From: Leucogyrophana mollusca
Taxonomy: Eukaryota > Basidiomycota > Agaricomycetes > Boletales
Length of the DNA stretch: 38,533 nt
Assembly: GCA_021014945.1 (NCBI GenBank)
Contig: MU266583.1
Location: forward strand, 1-38,533
Direction of reading: 5' to 3'
The position numbers and the translations under genes were made by a program. Positions 23,545-35,200 of the stretch are shown here, in pieces (positions within the stretch are counted from its first letter, which is position 1; the number at the start of each line of letters is the position of its first letter). Under the pieces are notes generated by a model. It was not told where the DNA came from. It did not search any database and saw nothing but the letters and a program-made list of their open reading frames with translations.

Positions 23545-25571
23545 TTACAGCGTCACATTTACCCCCTTTGCAATAATCTGTCCCAATGTCTCGTTGATGT
23601 GCGCAAGGGTCCGGCATTGCTTCGTCTTTATGCCCACATCGGAAGCCAGACCGAGGTGTCCGATGACATTGGATGTCAAATCGTTTTGGTCCCGCTCTGA
23701 AAGACCGTTCCACTACGAGCACGGCGAATTGTAAGCAACTTGGTCCCATTCATGGCTGAGTCACGACTTACAAAGATTCTGGGCTGCTCGTAGTCGATTT
23801 CAGTTGGGGTACTGACGTACTTCACGGCACTACCGACCCAAATCGTATGGTTGTCGTCGTTGTATGGCCGCACCTCGAGCTCCAAAAGATCCTGTTGGGA
23901 ACAGAAGTTAGGACGCTTGCCCTGGTTGAAACTCATGGCACCATCACGCAAGAAGTTCGCTGAAAATGAAGTGGTCAGAAAAGACAGCCATGAATCCGGG
24001 ATAAGGGCGAACGCACCGACGAGGTTGAAAGGGCAGTTGATCTGGGATTTGTCAGCGCTGAGACCAATACTCAGATAATCGCAGATATACGGGGAGTTGT
24101 TTGTGGTTGACACCAGTGCGGTACCTCTGGGTATCCGAGGGCTTGTTCGAGAGAAATCCCCAGTAAAGGCCAAGGGTGAACTAACCTGGATATGCGATAG
24201 ACGCGCTTGCAAAACGGGGTCCTCGCTTGGCTCCAGACCGTTTGGCTGACAGGGGGTAACTAACTTGGAACCAACGAACGAGGAGAAGAGAAGGGGTATA
24301 CCATCCGAGCAGGATCGAAGCTTAGTTGCTCCACCTCCGAGAAATGATTGAGTCTGATATACGGGTAACTGCTTAGACCTTGTCCGAGGAGAGAATCGAA
24401 TTGAGACTCACGGGTTCTGTACCAAGGTGATACGCCCAACTTCTTGTAGAGGCACATCTTCAGGGAGCCACTCTGGTGGGTAGCGGATGTGTGAGTGCCG
24501 CCCCATCAACTTGTGCACAATACGCACCCTTAGTTGGGTCAGAGACGTTATCTGCGAGAGAAATAATCAATCCGTCAAGTAATACACTTCAACACCTCCA
24601 TACGCTTACACTTAAAAGTCTCCGCGTCGTTGGGTTCCAACACTTGGAAGTAAATGGTCCAGCTGGGGTAGTTACCAGTTTCTACGGCCTCGAAGAGATC
24701 TTGAACGCCGAAGTCGGGGCTCTCCCCTGCCTGCAGAATGGACTCGGCATTGGTGTTGTTCCTGACACCTTGGTCGGTGTACGCAGATATCCTGAGAAAT
24801 GTTAGCTACAGGTACCAGAAAATAGCAACTCTACTTCTGGTGCTAACCCTAAATAAACCCACGATCCATCTGCCTTGACGGCGTGGAAGGTGTTCCCACT
24901 CCGGCCATTCATATGCCTGGAACAGTCAGATTCACCAGAGTTATTGGCAGAGCCTAAGCTGAACCCCACCTGAACCCGTAAGGATGCCCAAGCAAGACAC
25001 TGCCCGCATTACCTGTGCAGAGATGTCACAACCTCGTTGCCCGAAGCGAGCGGGTGGGGTACTACGAAGCTGGTAAATTGACTCATTGTTTGCTGAAAAG
25101 TAGTCCATCAATGGATGGGGGTTGGATGACGCCAAAGGAGTCACCCCCGTACCCCAGAAGTTCTACACACGAAGTAGAATGAGTACTCACGCGATGCTAG
25201 GTACAACAAGCACTTACATTATGATCGAGAAGGTTGCTTCGTGGGTTACGCTTTTGGGAGCGGACAAAATCTGCGGGACACAAAGCTAAAGCAGAGGCAC
25301 ACAAGAGAAGACGTCAGCCTTACGCGGAAACTTTGCGGGATCACGAAGCCAGAAGGCAGGATGGTTGAGAAACAGCTGATCGAAAACGTGAGCATCGAGT
25401 GGGAAATTGCCTGGGGGGATGCTTACCCAGTCCAAGATACCCTCGTTTGTTCGTAACCTGCAAGCAACACGCACTGAGCGTTCGCGTAGGTGGGTCAGTA
25501 GTACAATACACCTACTTAAAGGCCAGTCCACGCAGGTCTCGGACACTATCCCGTCCGCATTCTCCAAATTG
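23545..25571 (-). pseudogene. Catalase-like gene, 5'-truncated and damaged
   Basis: Exon pieces on the minus strand read as a fungal catalase from the VRDLRG region (near 25570) to a stop at 23545. Landmarks are FWLRDPAKFP, FVRSQKRNP, FRHMNGRSGNTFHAVKADGSW, LFEAVETGNYPSWTIYFQ, NHFSEVEQLSFDPARM, RDGAMSFNQGKRPNF and a C-terminus with NVIGHLGL. Catalases split hydrogen peroxide with heme. Several defects are visible. No His-bearing N-terminal domain is found upstream. Two expected acceptors read GG instead of AG (25105-25106 before DYFSANNES; 24135-24136 before DTQRYR). At 24196-24197 a base is missing just before the codon for the heme-ligand Tyr, so RLFxYPD is out of frame. A possible RFSAI stretch further upstream lies in another frame. 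Assembly error could explain single lesions but hardly all of them. Confidence 0.72.
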
Positions 25572-26068
25572 CTAATGATAGCAGAAAAACGGGCAGTCAA
25601 TGACGCTTAGACGAAAACGTCCCAGTTCTTTTCCCTTATAAAAAGCTGGGCTCTTCTGGGCCAATCGAAGGCTGAAAGGACAACAACCTCTCAGGCTCCT
25701 GTTGCGATGCAACTTTTGACGCATTTCTATTATGTGAAGGATGCATGACGAGATAAGATGTTTGTCGTTACTGTTGTTTCGGATGGGGCAACACCCCACG
25801 AAGGCTCTGAGAACTGGCTTGAACTTGTGTCGTGTTGTAGTAACTTACAGACCTCATTTAGAAAATCCTCCTGCCATTGACATTGTATGATCTGCGTATT
25901 ACATAATTGATCCACTCATCATTGCAGCAGCCTCGGGTTTCAAATTTAAAGTCGGTCCTACCAACTAACGGAATATTGAAAATTCTGCGAGGAGCAAGTA
26001 GGTTCTAAAAAAACCGTCGTGGAGATCTTGTCTTATCTGACCGCTATACCACCCCAATTCATGAAGTA
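25572..26068. other. Region upstream of the catalase remnant
   Basis: About 500 bp between the P450-2 stop codon and the first recognisable catalase exon. I read all three minus frames for the catalase His motif and for a Gly-rich GAGAHG-type block and found neither. A TATA-like CTTTTTATAAG lies on the minus strand near 25636-25646. Confidence 0.5.
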
Positions 26069-28647
26069 CTAGACTCGCCTGACAAACCTCAACGGGACGT
26101 CCTTCAAACCCATGATAAGCCCCAATGTAGCCTTCAGCACGCGCGTACGCCATGCATCCCTACTCTCCAATTCCGAGGCTTTCCCACTTGGACCCCCTTT
26201 TAAAGCCAGGAGCGGTTCGACACGCCAGTCACGCAGTAGGTGGGAGATAAGGCATAAGGCTTCTGTCGTTGCGAATTTGCGCCCGAGGCAGGCGCGTGGG
26301 CCTGGTGAATTGCCAGGGCGATGGGGATGCGTCGCTACAAGTGAGTGGAACGCGGAAGACGGGGTCGGGTGGGACACGCACCGATGCCAAACGCAGTAAC
26401 CTCTTCCAACTCCGTCAAATCTTCCTTCTCGTCACCGCTATTGGTGTACCATCGCGAAGGCCTGAATTCCTCTGGATCACCAAAGTATTTTGGATTATAT
26501 TCTAGACGAGATGAGACAATGAGGAAGAAATGGTCAGGTTAGTTTGGCGGCCGCAGGAGACAGCACGCACGGACACCGATCACATCCACCACGATCTATG
26601 TGTCCCGACATGATGAAGTCAGTACAGCTCACACGGCTCACACGGCACTCCAAGAGAAGAGAGCTCACGTGTGTTCCCTTTTTCACAGGCAACACGCACT
26701 TCACGTTGTCAAGCTCGAGGGTGAGTGTTGTGTCCTGCTTGGCCTCGCGGAGAAGAAAGAGGGCGGATGCTGTGATTGAGAGGGAATTGAGGACATGACG
26801 AGAGTACGGGGATGAAGAATGGGTATATGTGTGCAGTGAATATGAGAGACACGTACGGAACATCCTCACTCCTTCGTAGAATGCTGCAAGGACCTTGTCG
26901 AGGCGGGACTTGTCTTCCAGAAGCTATGTGTGCCCCAGATCGATACTGATGTCAGGGCTGGCGCATAAAATGCACAAAAAGTGGCACGCACAAGCTCGCC
27001 GCCCGCCCTCTCGCTTACGACCTCCCGCACCTGCGCCGCAACTTCTTCTTGTACGTCTTCGTGAAGCGCGAGGAACGCAAGGGTCGCCGCAAGCGTGTGA
27101 CCAGTCGTTTCTAGTCAGGAAGACAAGGGAGGCGGATGAGAGTCAACGGGTCAGGGAAAGAAATACGAGCAATAGGGGGAAATGAAAAGGATATGAGCTG
27201 GTATCCCTTTCCATAGTAAATGAGAAGACACACCATGCCCAGCGAACAATAGTGCGAATGTGTTCCCGATCTGAGCCGATGAGGGGTGTCAGAATGAAGA
27301 ATTGAAATAGATGGGAGCAACTGTACTGCTAAAATAAAGGCAGTATAACAAGAAGAGAGGAGATGGGGTGGAAACATGTAAAGTTAGTGCATTAATTTGT
27401 CAGAAAGACAGCCACGTCCGAAACGCAGGTGTGGGAGGGGCCAAGGTGGACTGGAAGTGTTAGATCAAAGCGGCACACACCAGCTCCTCGTCGCTCATTG
27501 CCATCTTGCCGCCTTCTTCTTCGCTCGCCTCCACGAGGAGCGTAAAAACGTCCTTCTCCCTAGTTTCAGAGGAGTGTATAGCCTCCCTGCGAGCACGCAC
27601 GTGCTCGTGCATGAATACGCGCATGGAATCGTATGCACGACGAGTGTTTTGAATCCTGATTGAAGACGAAGGCATCAGCGCAAGAGATGGAATTTGCTGA
27701 CATTCCCGTTGGCGGCACGGCGCCCAAGCATTGAGCCACAGTCCAGAGGTATAAACTAAACTTACCAACGAAAAGGTAATCTCCATACCCAACCCGGTGC
27801 AGCAATGGCAAAAACATTGGTGTGTGCGATAGTCTGCAAGCATTCCTGAATGGAAAGCTGGCCATCGTGGGAAGGGGGTGCGGCCCAAGAAAAGGGGACG
27901 CCGAAGCCGCAGGATGCAATGATGATGAGGGCAAATTTGAGGGTGAGGGCTTCCGTAGAGGGGACATCAACGACATCAAGGCTGTTCCACCCCTCCACTT
28001 CAAGTAGATCGGCGTAAAGCCTCTGTGAGGTAGTCCATACGCGGGCGTAACTGTGAAAGCATGTCAACGAAAGTGGTGGAAAGCAAAGACGACAAACGTC
28101 TGATTGTTGAATGCAGGGGCCATGATTCTCCTATATTTTCTCCACAAGTCACCCTCGGCAGTGGCAATGCTCGGTCCCCAGAAGACGAGAGCGGCGGCCA
28201 TTGATTCCGCCTTTCCGAAGGTAGCAGATTTGTGACCGGTTGTGACGACCTGGCGAGCGACCGCCATGGATTGCGTGTAGAGTACAGGTGCTCCGTGAAT
28301 GTATGGTACAACGGAAAAGGCGTCGCCACCATTCCGTGTGTAAATGTTGCGAGTGTGTCTCCATGTCGAAGTAAAGAGCAGACCGGGATTCCAAGTCGTT
28401 TCTGGGAACAGGACGCCTGGGAGGGACAGAGGCTGAAACGGAACTCGACGTCCAGGAAGGAAACTCACAGCCTACTGATCGTCAGCTTGCCGCCGCCATC
28501 GTCGCCGTCGAACGCGCGTACCTTAAGACCCTTGATAAATTTGACAACGCGAGAGACAACAACCACAGAGAAAGCAGCCACAGTCACAGTTCTCCAGCTC
28601 ATGTCGAAGCCGTTCGTCGAGGCTGAGGTGCTATACAATAGGTCCAT
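26069..28647 (-). CDS. Cytochrome P450 monooxygenase 2 (CYP5150-like)
   Basis: Eleven exons give 544 residues: 28522-28647, 28098-28471, 27766-28050, 27481-27655, 27234-27270, 27019-27110, 26857-26923, 26669-26769, 26571-26595, 26382-26501 and 26069-26301. An N-terminal anchor (VTVAAFSVVVVSRVV) is followed by KAVSFLPGRRVPFQPLSLPG and LWRKYRRIMAPAFNNQT, a style I associate with basidiomycete CYP5150 enzymes. The I-helix has AGHETT (330-335), the K-helix EGVR (380-383), and the heme loop FGIGPRACLG (465-474). All catalytic signatures are present. It is an ER monooxygenase of unknown substrate. It is not a recent copy of P450-1: exon boundaries and sequence differ widely. An in-frame ATG at 28677 could extend the N-terminus by 10 residues. 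The exon 3-4 junction is the least certain. Confidence 0.88.
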
Positions 28648-29055
28648 TGCTGGTAGAGATGTGGGCGTGGAGATCACATGTCACGTCGAGGGTACAATAC
28701 AACTCGGATGTCTTTCGGTTGCCAAGCCGGACAGGTGGAGAGAAGCTTCTCGAGGCTCGGGGTCAGAGCAGATGCTAGTCAGTCCATTTACATCATGATG
28801 CCGACCGGATCGCTTAAATGGCAATCATTGCTAGGGCGGTAGTGTTATTGGCAGAAGGCTGCCATTTCGCCACTAGCAATTGTTCAGGCACCTATGAGTA
28901 CCAAGCGCAATAGTCCAGCGACATGCAGAGACATGCACCTGCGCCGCCAGGATGAATGATCCTGAGCAAAGGGTAAACCTAAGTAAAGTTTGTGACAGCG
29001 ACTGCGGCTTTCATGTTCAAGGCAGGAGCAAGTCTGTAGGACACTTTCCCTTAAT
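28648..29055. other. P450-2 upstream region
   Basis: 408 bp between the P450-2 start and the permease 2 stop, both on the minus strand. It should contain the P450-2 promoter. No gene is recognised. Confidence 0.5.
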
Positions 29056-31428
29056 TTACATCTGTCGCAAACAAGAAATCAAGAGATTGGCCTTCTCAAG
29101 TAGTCTCCGCTACTCACCAACCATATCCAAAACGCTTCCCACCGGCTCTTCGGAGGGACTTCATCATATCTGCTCGCGTTCCTCATTTCAGCGACATCCT
29201 AGAGTGATATTCGAACACTGACGTAATGTCCTCGATCTCAGCGATGTCCGAAGTAAAATCCATGTCGTCCGGCTTAACCAAGGGTGCTCGGGTGGCGGCC
29301 TTGCTAACAACATAAAATATGGGGAAAAGTATGATGGGCAGGTAGTTGGTAAAAAATGTCGCGGCCGACCAGCTGTCCTTGAGGAACACCTGCCATCCAC
29401 TGAACTGTAGAAGATAGTGACTTGGTTAACATGAGTGCCGCAGAACATCCCTTTAAGGTGCTTACGGTTAAGGTCAGGGCAGACCCAATAACTGCCCACC
29501 ACGCGCCATATGGCTGGAAGCGCGAGGCGTATGGAAGTCGGCTCCTGTCATATCCTTGTCGAAGGAAGCCCTTACGGAATCTGATGTACGTGACACCAAC
29601 TGCAAACCATGACGTGAGCCCTGAGGTGGCGGTCATACTGGAAAACCAGGTGAAGACTTGTCCAGAGCTGTTGTTCACGACCATGTAGGACAACAAGGAG
29701 AAGGCGGAGCAAAAAATCACCGAGACATAGGGAAGGCCCGTTCGCGAAGTGCGCATGAAGATCTTTGGGGCGTTCCCGGAAACAGCAAGACCATCTGCTC
29801 TGAGAGGCGTGAGCGGTGAATGTGACAGCAAGGCTGGTCCCCAACTTACATAGACCTCGCGATGCAATGTAGAGATCACTTGAAGCAGCGGACCAGGCAG
29901 AAGTCAAAAGCGCAGCGTTGATTACCTGTGTACAAAGACTCCAGATGAATCAAATTGCCCTCGGGGACGGTGTGGTGAGATAAGACCTACAGAGGGTAGC
30001 CCTTTGATACCAGCTTGATTGATGGCTATAACGAATGGCGAGGCCGACGCATTCCCCGCATTCAAATTCAACAGGGCGTTATTGGAAGGTACAAGAAGCC
30101 CAATAACGAACACTCCGCCGATGTAGAAGAGCAATATCCGAATATAAACGCGGCGAACAGCCTTGGGAAGATTTCGTCTCGGATTCTTCGCTTCAGCGGC
30201 AGCAATCTGCAAGGAGGTCGTGAAAACGGATGAAATCTAGGACGGAATCAAGATAATTCGTGATACGCACTGCAACTACTTCCGTGCCAACGTACGAAAA
30301 AGCTGCTTGCGTGACCACCCGTGACCAACCAAGGAACTGTCCTGTGGCACCAGAAATTCCAGCGTATTGAACAAATGGTCCAGGGTTCCTCCAGTAGCGA
30401 AAGCCAATGCGATCGTGGTTGCGTCCACCCCCAAGGTCCAAAACCTACATTCATTTCAGCATGTATATCGCTGATATCGATGCAAACCAACTTACAATCC
30501 CGAGGATAATAAGCCCTGTTATTGTAATTACCTTGATTGACCTGACAAGACAAACCGTCAAAAAAGCACGACCACCTACGGACTGTGAAACGTACGAAAA
30601 CACGAACTCCGCCTCTCCGTAGACACCTGTTTAAAATGTTTTGTGAAGTCACTGCGTGAGCGGACGAAGATTCTACGTACCAACGCCGCTAATGTTAATG
30701 CCTATGGCAACCACAAGGCATATGGTTATCCATACTGCATTGCTAACGCCCGGACTCCAGAAATCGATAAGGGTCGCAGCAGCAGATAATTCAGCTGCAA
30801 GACAGTGAGAGAGACGTAGCTTGAAAGGATACTGCCTTACCAGGTAACGTAAGCTTTGAGTTCATGTGGTGGGAAGGCGTAAGCTGATCATAAGCTTTTC
30901 CTGAATGGAATGTCACTTTACCGTCCAGCCATACCAAAAATTCCACCCCATGGCGAACGCGAACGAAGGGTCGACAAAACGTTCCGCGAGTTTAATGTGG
31001 CCTCCGGGAATTGGAAGATATGCAATCATTTCGCCGACTGAAATCTACGCAAGATACACCCGAGTAAGCGGCAAAAGTGCAGGAGCCAAGATAACTGTGC
31101 CAGACCATTACACAGTAGCAAATTGTTCCAATGAAAAGATAACCAAGTAAAAGTCCAACAGGGCCGCCGTTCATCAGTGCCGTCGCCGTACCAAGGAAAA
31201 GGCCGGTGCCTATGACACCACCAATGCTGTAGATCGATGGTTAAAGCACTTGTGCTACGAACACGGAAAATGAGCAAACCTGATCATCGCAACGTGTCTA
31301 TTCTTCAGTTGGCGGTCCAGCTGAACCTTGAGAAAGGAGTTTGTCTCGGACAAGTCACCGCGTTCAGCGGGATTGGCATCCTCATTTCCACCGCCAACCT
31401 TCTCGGCTGAAGACCTTCCGGAGCTCAT
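29056..31428 (-). CDS. Amino acid permease 2 (YAT family)
   Basis: Fourteen exons give 543 residues: 31280-31428, 31106-31226, 30922-31044, 30841-30853, 30681-30794, 30596-30626, 30496-30541, 30271-30444, 29991-30206, 29850-29925, 29466-29794, 29223-29404, 29118-29169 and 29056-29061. Motifs match permease 1: RHVAMISIGGVIGTGLFLGT, GEMIAYLPIPGGHIKLAERF, LPAELSAAATLIDFW, DLGGGRNHDRIGFRYWRNPG, AEAKNPRRNLPKAV, and WEAFWIWLM at the end. It is a plasma-membrane proton/amino acid symporter by family. All exons except the first equal permease 1 in length, and only the N-terminal tail differs. It is divergent from the sterol-binding protein gene at 32238. The frame is intact. Confidence 0.93.
30841..30853 (-). 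other. 13-nt microexon of amino acid permease 2
   Basis: Minus-strand CTTACGTTACCTG sits between an AAAG acceptor and a good GTAAGG donor. It gives LTLP plus the first base of Ala, exactly as in permease 1. Confidence 0.78.
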
Positions 31429-32237
31429 TCTGCGATGGTCAGAAGAAAGGATGGAAGTGACGTGAAAGACTCTGCTAAGCCTAATCAAAGGCTTTAAATA
31501 ACAACGTGTTATCGAGGGAAGCGAAAGCACTCTCAAGCGATAAGGATAGCGTTAACCTTGGAGAAAGATTCCTTATACAGCAAGAGAAGTTAGGATACTT
31601 TGAAGACCGGGACTAGAAGCGATATATGACGGTAGCAGAGACAGATGAGGTTACCAGCGGACATTAGTCAGAGTACAGCCTGGGGAGACTCTCCACAGAA
31701 GTCCAGCCGTGGAGGACGAGCAGACATGAAAGGTCTTTCGTGCAGATTCTAGCGAGGGCCGCGATTTGGGAGGCTCCCAGGATTTCACTCTAAGCCGCAG
31801 ATCCAAGAGCGTTTAGGGAAATTATTGTCGAGGAGCCTTTTCCCGCACAATTTCTCTGCTAGCAACGGTCCGGGAGCATCGTAGTAGGGCGGATGGAAGC
31901 TTGAAGAAAGTAGTTGGTCCCGACAGAGCAGAGTCCAGACTAAGGCCCAGGGACTTCGACTCGCAAGTTCGGAAGCTTGTCGGAAGCAATATATACACCA
32001 CAATAAGCATTGGCTTATACATCCCGAGCCACGTGGCCTCATATTCTGGATCCACCAAAAGTGTCACCCTGAACCTCTTGCGGTGGGGCGCCGTAGCACT
32101 TCGACCACCAGCAGCCATTCCTGCTTTCGTTTTCTTTCGGTAAGCCCGCTGCTTATTTGGAGAGACTTACACTTTCTTAAAATTATTTGGCAGGGGGCAA
32201 ATTGGACTGGGAAGTAAGCGAGATCCTGGGGATAGCT
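31429..32237. promoter_or_regulatory. Divergent promoter between permease 2 and the sterol-binding protein
   Basis: 809 bp separate the two ATGs. On the permease side, minus-strand TATTTAAAG lies at about 31491-31500, some 65-70 bp before the ATG. On the other side, a possible 5' UTR intron of the sterol-binding protein gene runs from 32140 (GTAAGC) to 32193 (GGCAG). The open frames here look like chance. Confidence 0.45.
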
Positions 32238-35200
32238 ATGACATCCTCCAACCCCAGTGCTTCGGTTCATAGTTTGAGTGCGACTAGTGAAGGCCTCTGG
32301 CGCGTCTTTCTTAACTTTTCTAATCTTCTCTTTGTCTCAGGTGTTGTAGAACCCCTTTACCAAGTCAAATTATTGTCTGCTCTTCGCAGCGGTGAGGAAT
32401 TTTCCCGCGAAGGCTCGAAACTCTTAACTGACCGGGGATTTAGGGGATCCCGCACTAATCCACCCTTTCCTCGCCGAAATTGGGAAAGAGAGGCGAAAAT
32501 CAGTTGACGGAGACCTAAATACTGGCGCGGCAGCACTACACCTGGCTGTCCGCTGTGCATCAGGTGAGTGTCGTGCTGAAACAACTATCTATTGTTACGA
32601 ACTGATTTATCACCGGTGAAGCTGAGACCGTGCAGCTGCTATTATCGCACAGAGCTATCTCTCCCAATGGCATACATCCGCCGGGTTCAGGCACGAGCCC
32701 TCTCCATCTTGCAGCTTCTCTTGGGCGATCCGACATCGTAAACATTCTCCTAGAGCAACCCGGCATCGATGATACATTACGGGACAATAACGGACGCACT
32801 TGTAAGGACGTTGCGAAGGGGAAAGAAGTTGTACAGGTTCTAGAAGGCAAGGATTGCCGTAGCTCCATACCGTCCTTTTTTCTGAGTTTTAGTTCATAGA
32901 CTCCCGATCATTCCTCAACGCATCTTATCAATCGCTACTACGATCTTACATACTCTCTTCTCCAGATGCTCCCCCAAGCGCAACACTTCTGTCTCTTCTG
33001 GAGTCCCCTCGAGCGCGATGCGTGGATCTCTCCTATTTGGACGACTCCTCTGGAACATCTATTCTACACGAGGCTGCGAGGCGGAAAGACCTCCGCCTTA
33101 TTGAGCATGCGGTGCGTGCCGGTGCAGACGTCTTTGTTCGAGATCGCAAAGGCAAAATGGCGTACGAGGGTACTGGTAAGGACGACCGCGTCAGAGTATT
33201 CTTACGGCAATGTACGTTTCATCTGATCGTGCACACCCCGATAATTGACTTGAACGATAGTTGCCAATCATGACACATCTCTAATCGACGTTCCATCTTC
33301 GGGACCCCCCGTCTTGAAGGGTTACCTGAACAAATATACCAACGTTGCTCGTGGGTATAACACGCGCTGGTTTGTTTTACAGGACGGCGTCCTCTCATGT
33401 TCGTGCTCGCTTGAATGCACTTTTTCTTGTCGACGCTAATTAGTCACCAGATTATCGCCATCAGGGAGACGAAAATGTAGCGAGTCGTGGGGCTATCTCG
33501 ATGAAAACGGCCGTCCTCAAGGTTGCACCCGGAGGCGAGAAAACACGGTTCGAGGTCCAGAGTACACCCTCGCGTGGTCATCAGTCAGGCGTGCAGAAGT
33601 GGTACATGAAAGCAAACCACCCGGTTGAAGCGGCTCGATGGACACAAGCGTTGAGCAAGAGCATGGAGTGGTATCGACGGGACGCTGAAAACGGACAGCA
33701 CCAGCAACCTCGTAAAAGCGTCGAAAGCGATACCAGTGGATTGAAGCCGGGTCGATTCCGGTCAAGCTTCCAGTCAACGCTCTCGCGCCAGAGGATAAAT
33801 ATTGGTGCCGACAGACGCGGAGGTGGATCACAGGCCAGTTCTCTTGGGGAGACTGGGGATGACGGCGCGGACAGTAGTCCTGCGGCGGACCTTGATAAAA
33901 ACGACAAGTCACGTGCGGACTCCGAAGATGAGGACCATAACGACGACTCGTCCGCCACAGACTCGACGCGACAAGAGCCCCCACATTCATCCAACTTTGA
34001 CTTGCAAGGGAATTCTGCCGCAGCCCAAGTAGAACTTACAGCTCAATTACTGTCAAATCTCTCCCTACCGGCCGATGCTCCAACACGCACCCAGGAAATG
34101 AAGTCCGCCCTTAAGGACTCCCTGCAAACAGTACAGACCTTGGTAAACGAATATGTACAGATGGCGAAGGATCGCGAGCAGTGGTGGAAGTCCCAGCTAC
34201 AGCGTGAGCGCGAGAGACAGTCGGTCTGGGAGGAGAGTTTGCAAACGGTCGTCCGAGAAGGAGAAGCATTGGAAAGGGAATTGCGGGCGAGGTCGCGCAA
34301 GCGCGGGAGCAGATTCTTCGATGTCAGTGCGAGCGAGGGCTTGGGGACCCTGAAGCAGCGGCCACCAACCATGACTCTCGTATCATCACCTGTGCCTGAA
34401 GAGCAAACACCAAGCTACTTCCCGACGTCGGATCAGCCGTCCGTTCCTGCGCCTATTGCTGTCGTTTCGCCACCCCATTCCGCCGCCACCCCAACGTTCC
34501 CATCATCAACTCCCACGCCTACACCACAGCGAGTACTGCCAAGTAAGGCTTCTGCATCATTGCCAGCGCCAATAGAAGACGACCAAACCGCCTTCGACAC
34601 AGACGAGGAGGATGAGTTTTTCGACGCTATAGAGGCAAATACGCTACCAAACTTGACCGTCAGCCAATTGCTGACCAGCCCGACCCACTCTGAGTTCTCG
34701 CTGCCGTTCATGGTTAACATCGAGCCATTCGTGGGATACAAGGACCTTCGGAATCGTCTGCCTATCGGTAGCGATACAAGGCCGTCGACGAGCCTGTGGT
34801 CGGTACTGAAGCACAGCATTGGGAAGGACCTAACGAAGATCAGCTTCCCTGTTTTTTTCAACGAACCCACGAGTATGTTGCAACGGATGGTGGGTATTCC
34901 AATGATCTACTTGATGGCACCTCTAATGCTTCTTTTAGGCGGAGGATATGGAGTTCTCTGAGTGTCGTAAGTCCACCCTTATCTAAGCTCTAGGTCTGTG
35001 CTTACTACCTTGTGCAGTCGATGTAGCAGCTCGCGAACGTGACCCTCGAAGGCGGCTAGCCTTTGTAGCAGCTTTCGCTATGTCCAACTATTCATCCACC
35101 ATAGGCCGAATTGCGAAACCATTCAATCCTATGCTGGTAAGTCAAGGGACATTGCTTACGACCGCGATATTTACTCGGCATGCAGAGCGAAACCTTTGAA

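Noticed and set aside
25572..26068. A hidden N-terminal catalase exon
   Set aside because: No HAxG/GAGAHG-type sequence was found in any minus frame. The only hint is a short RFSAI stretch in a different frame, too short to support an exon.
31901..32143. An 80-residue plus-strand frame upstream of the sterol-binding protein gene as an extra first exon
   Set aside because: No family resemblance. The only plausible intron after it (32140-32193) fits a 5' UTR intron just as well.
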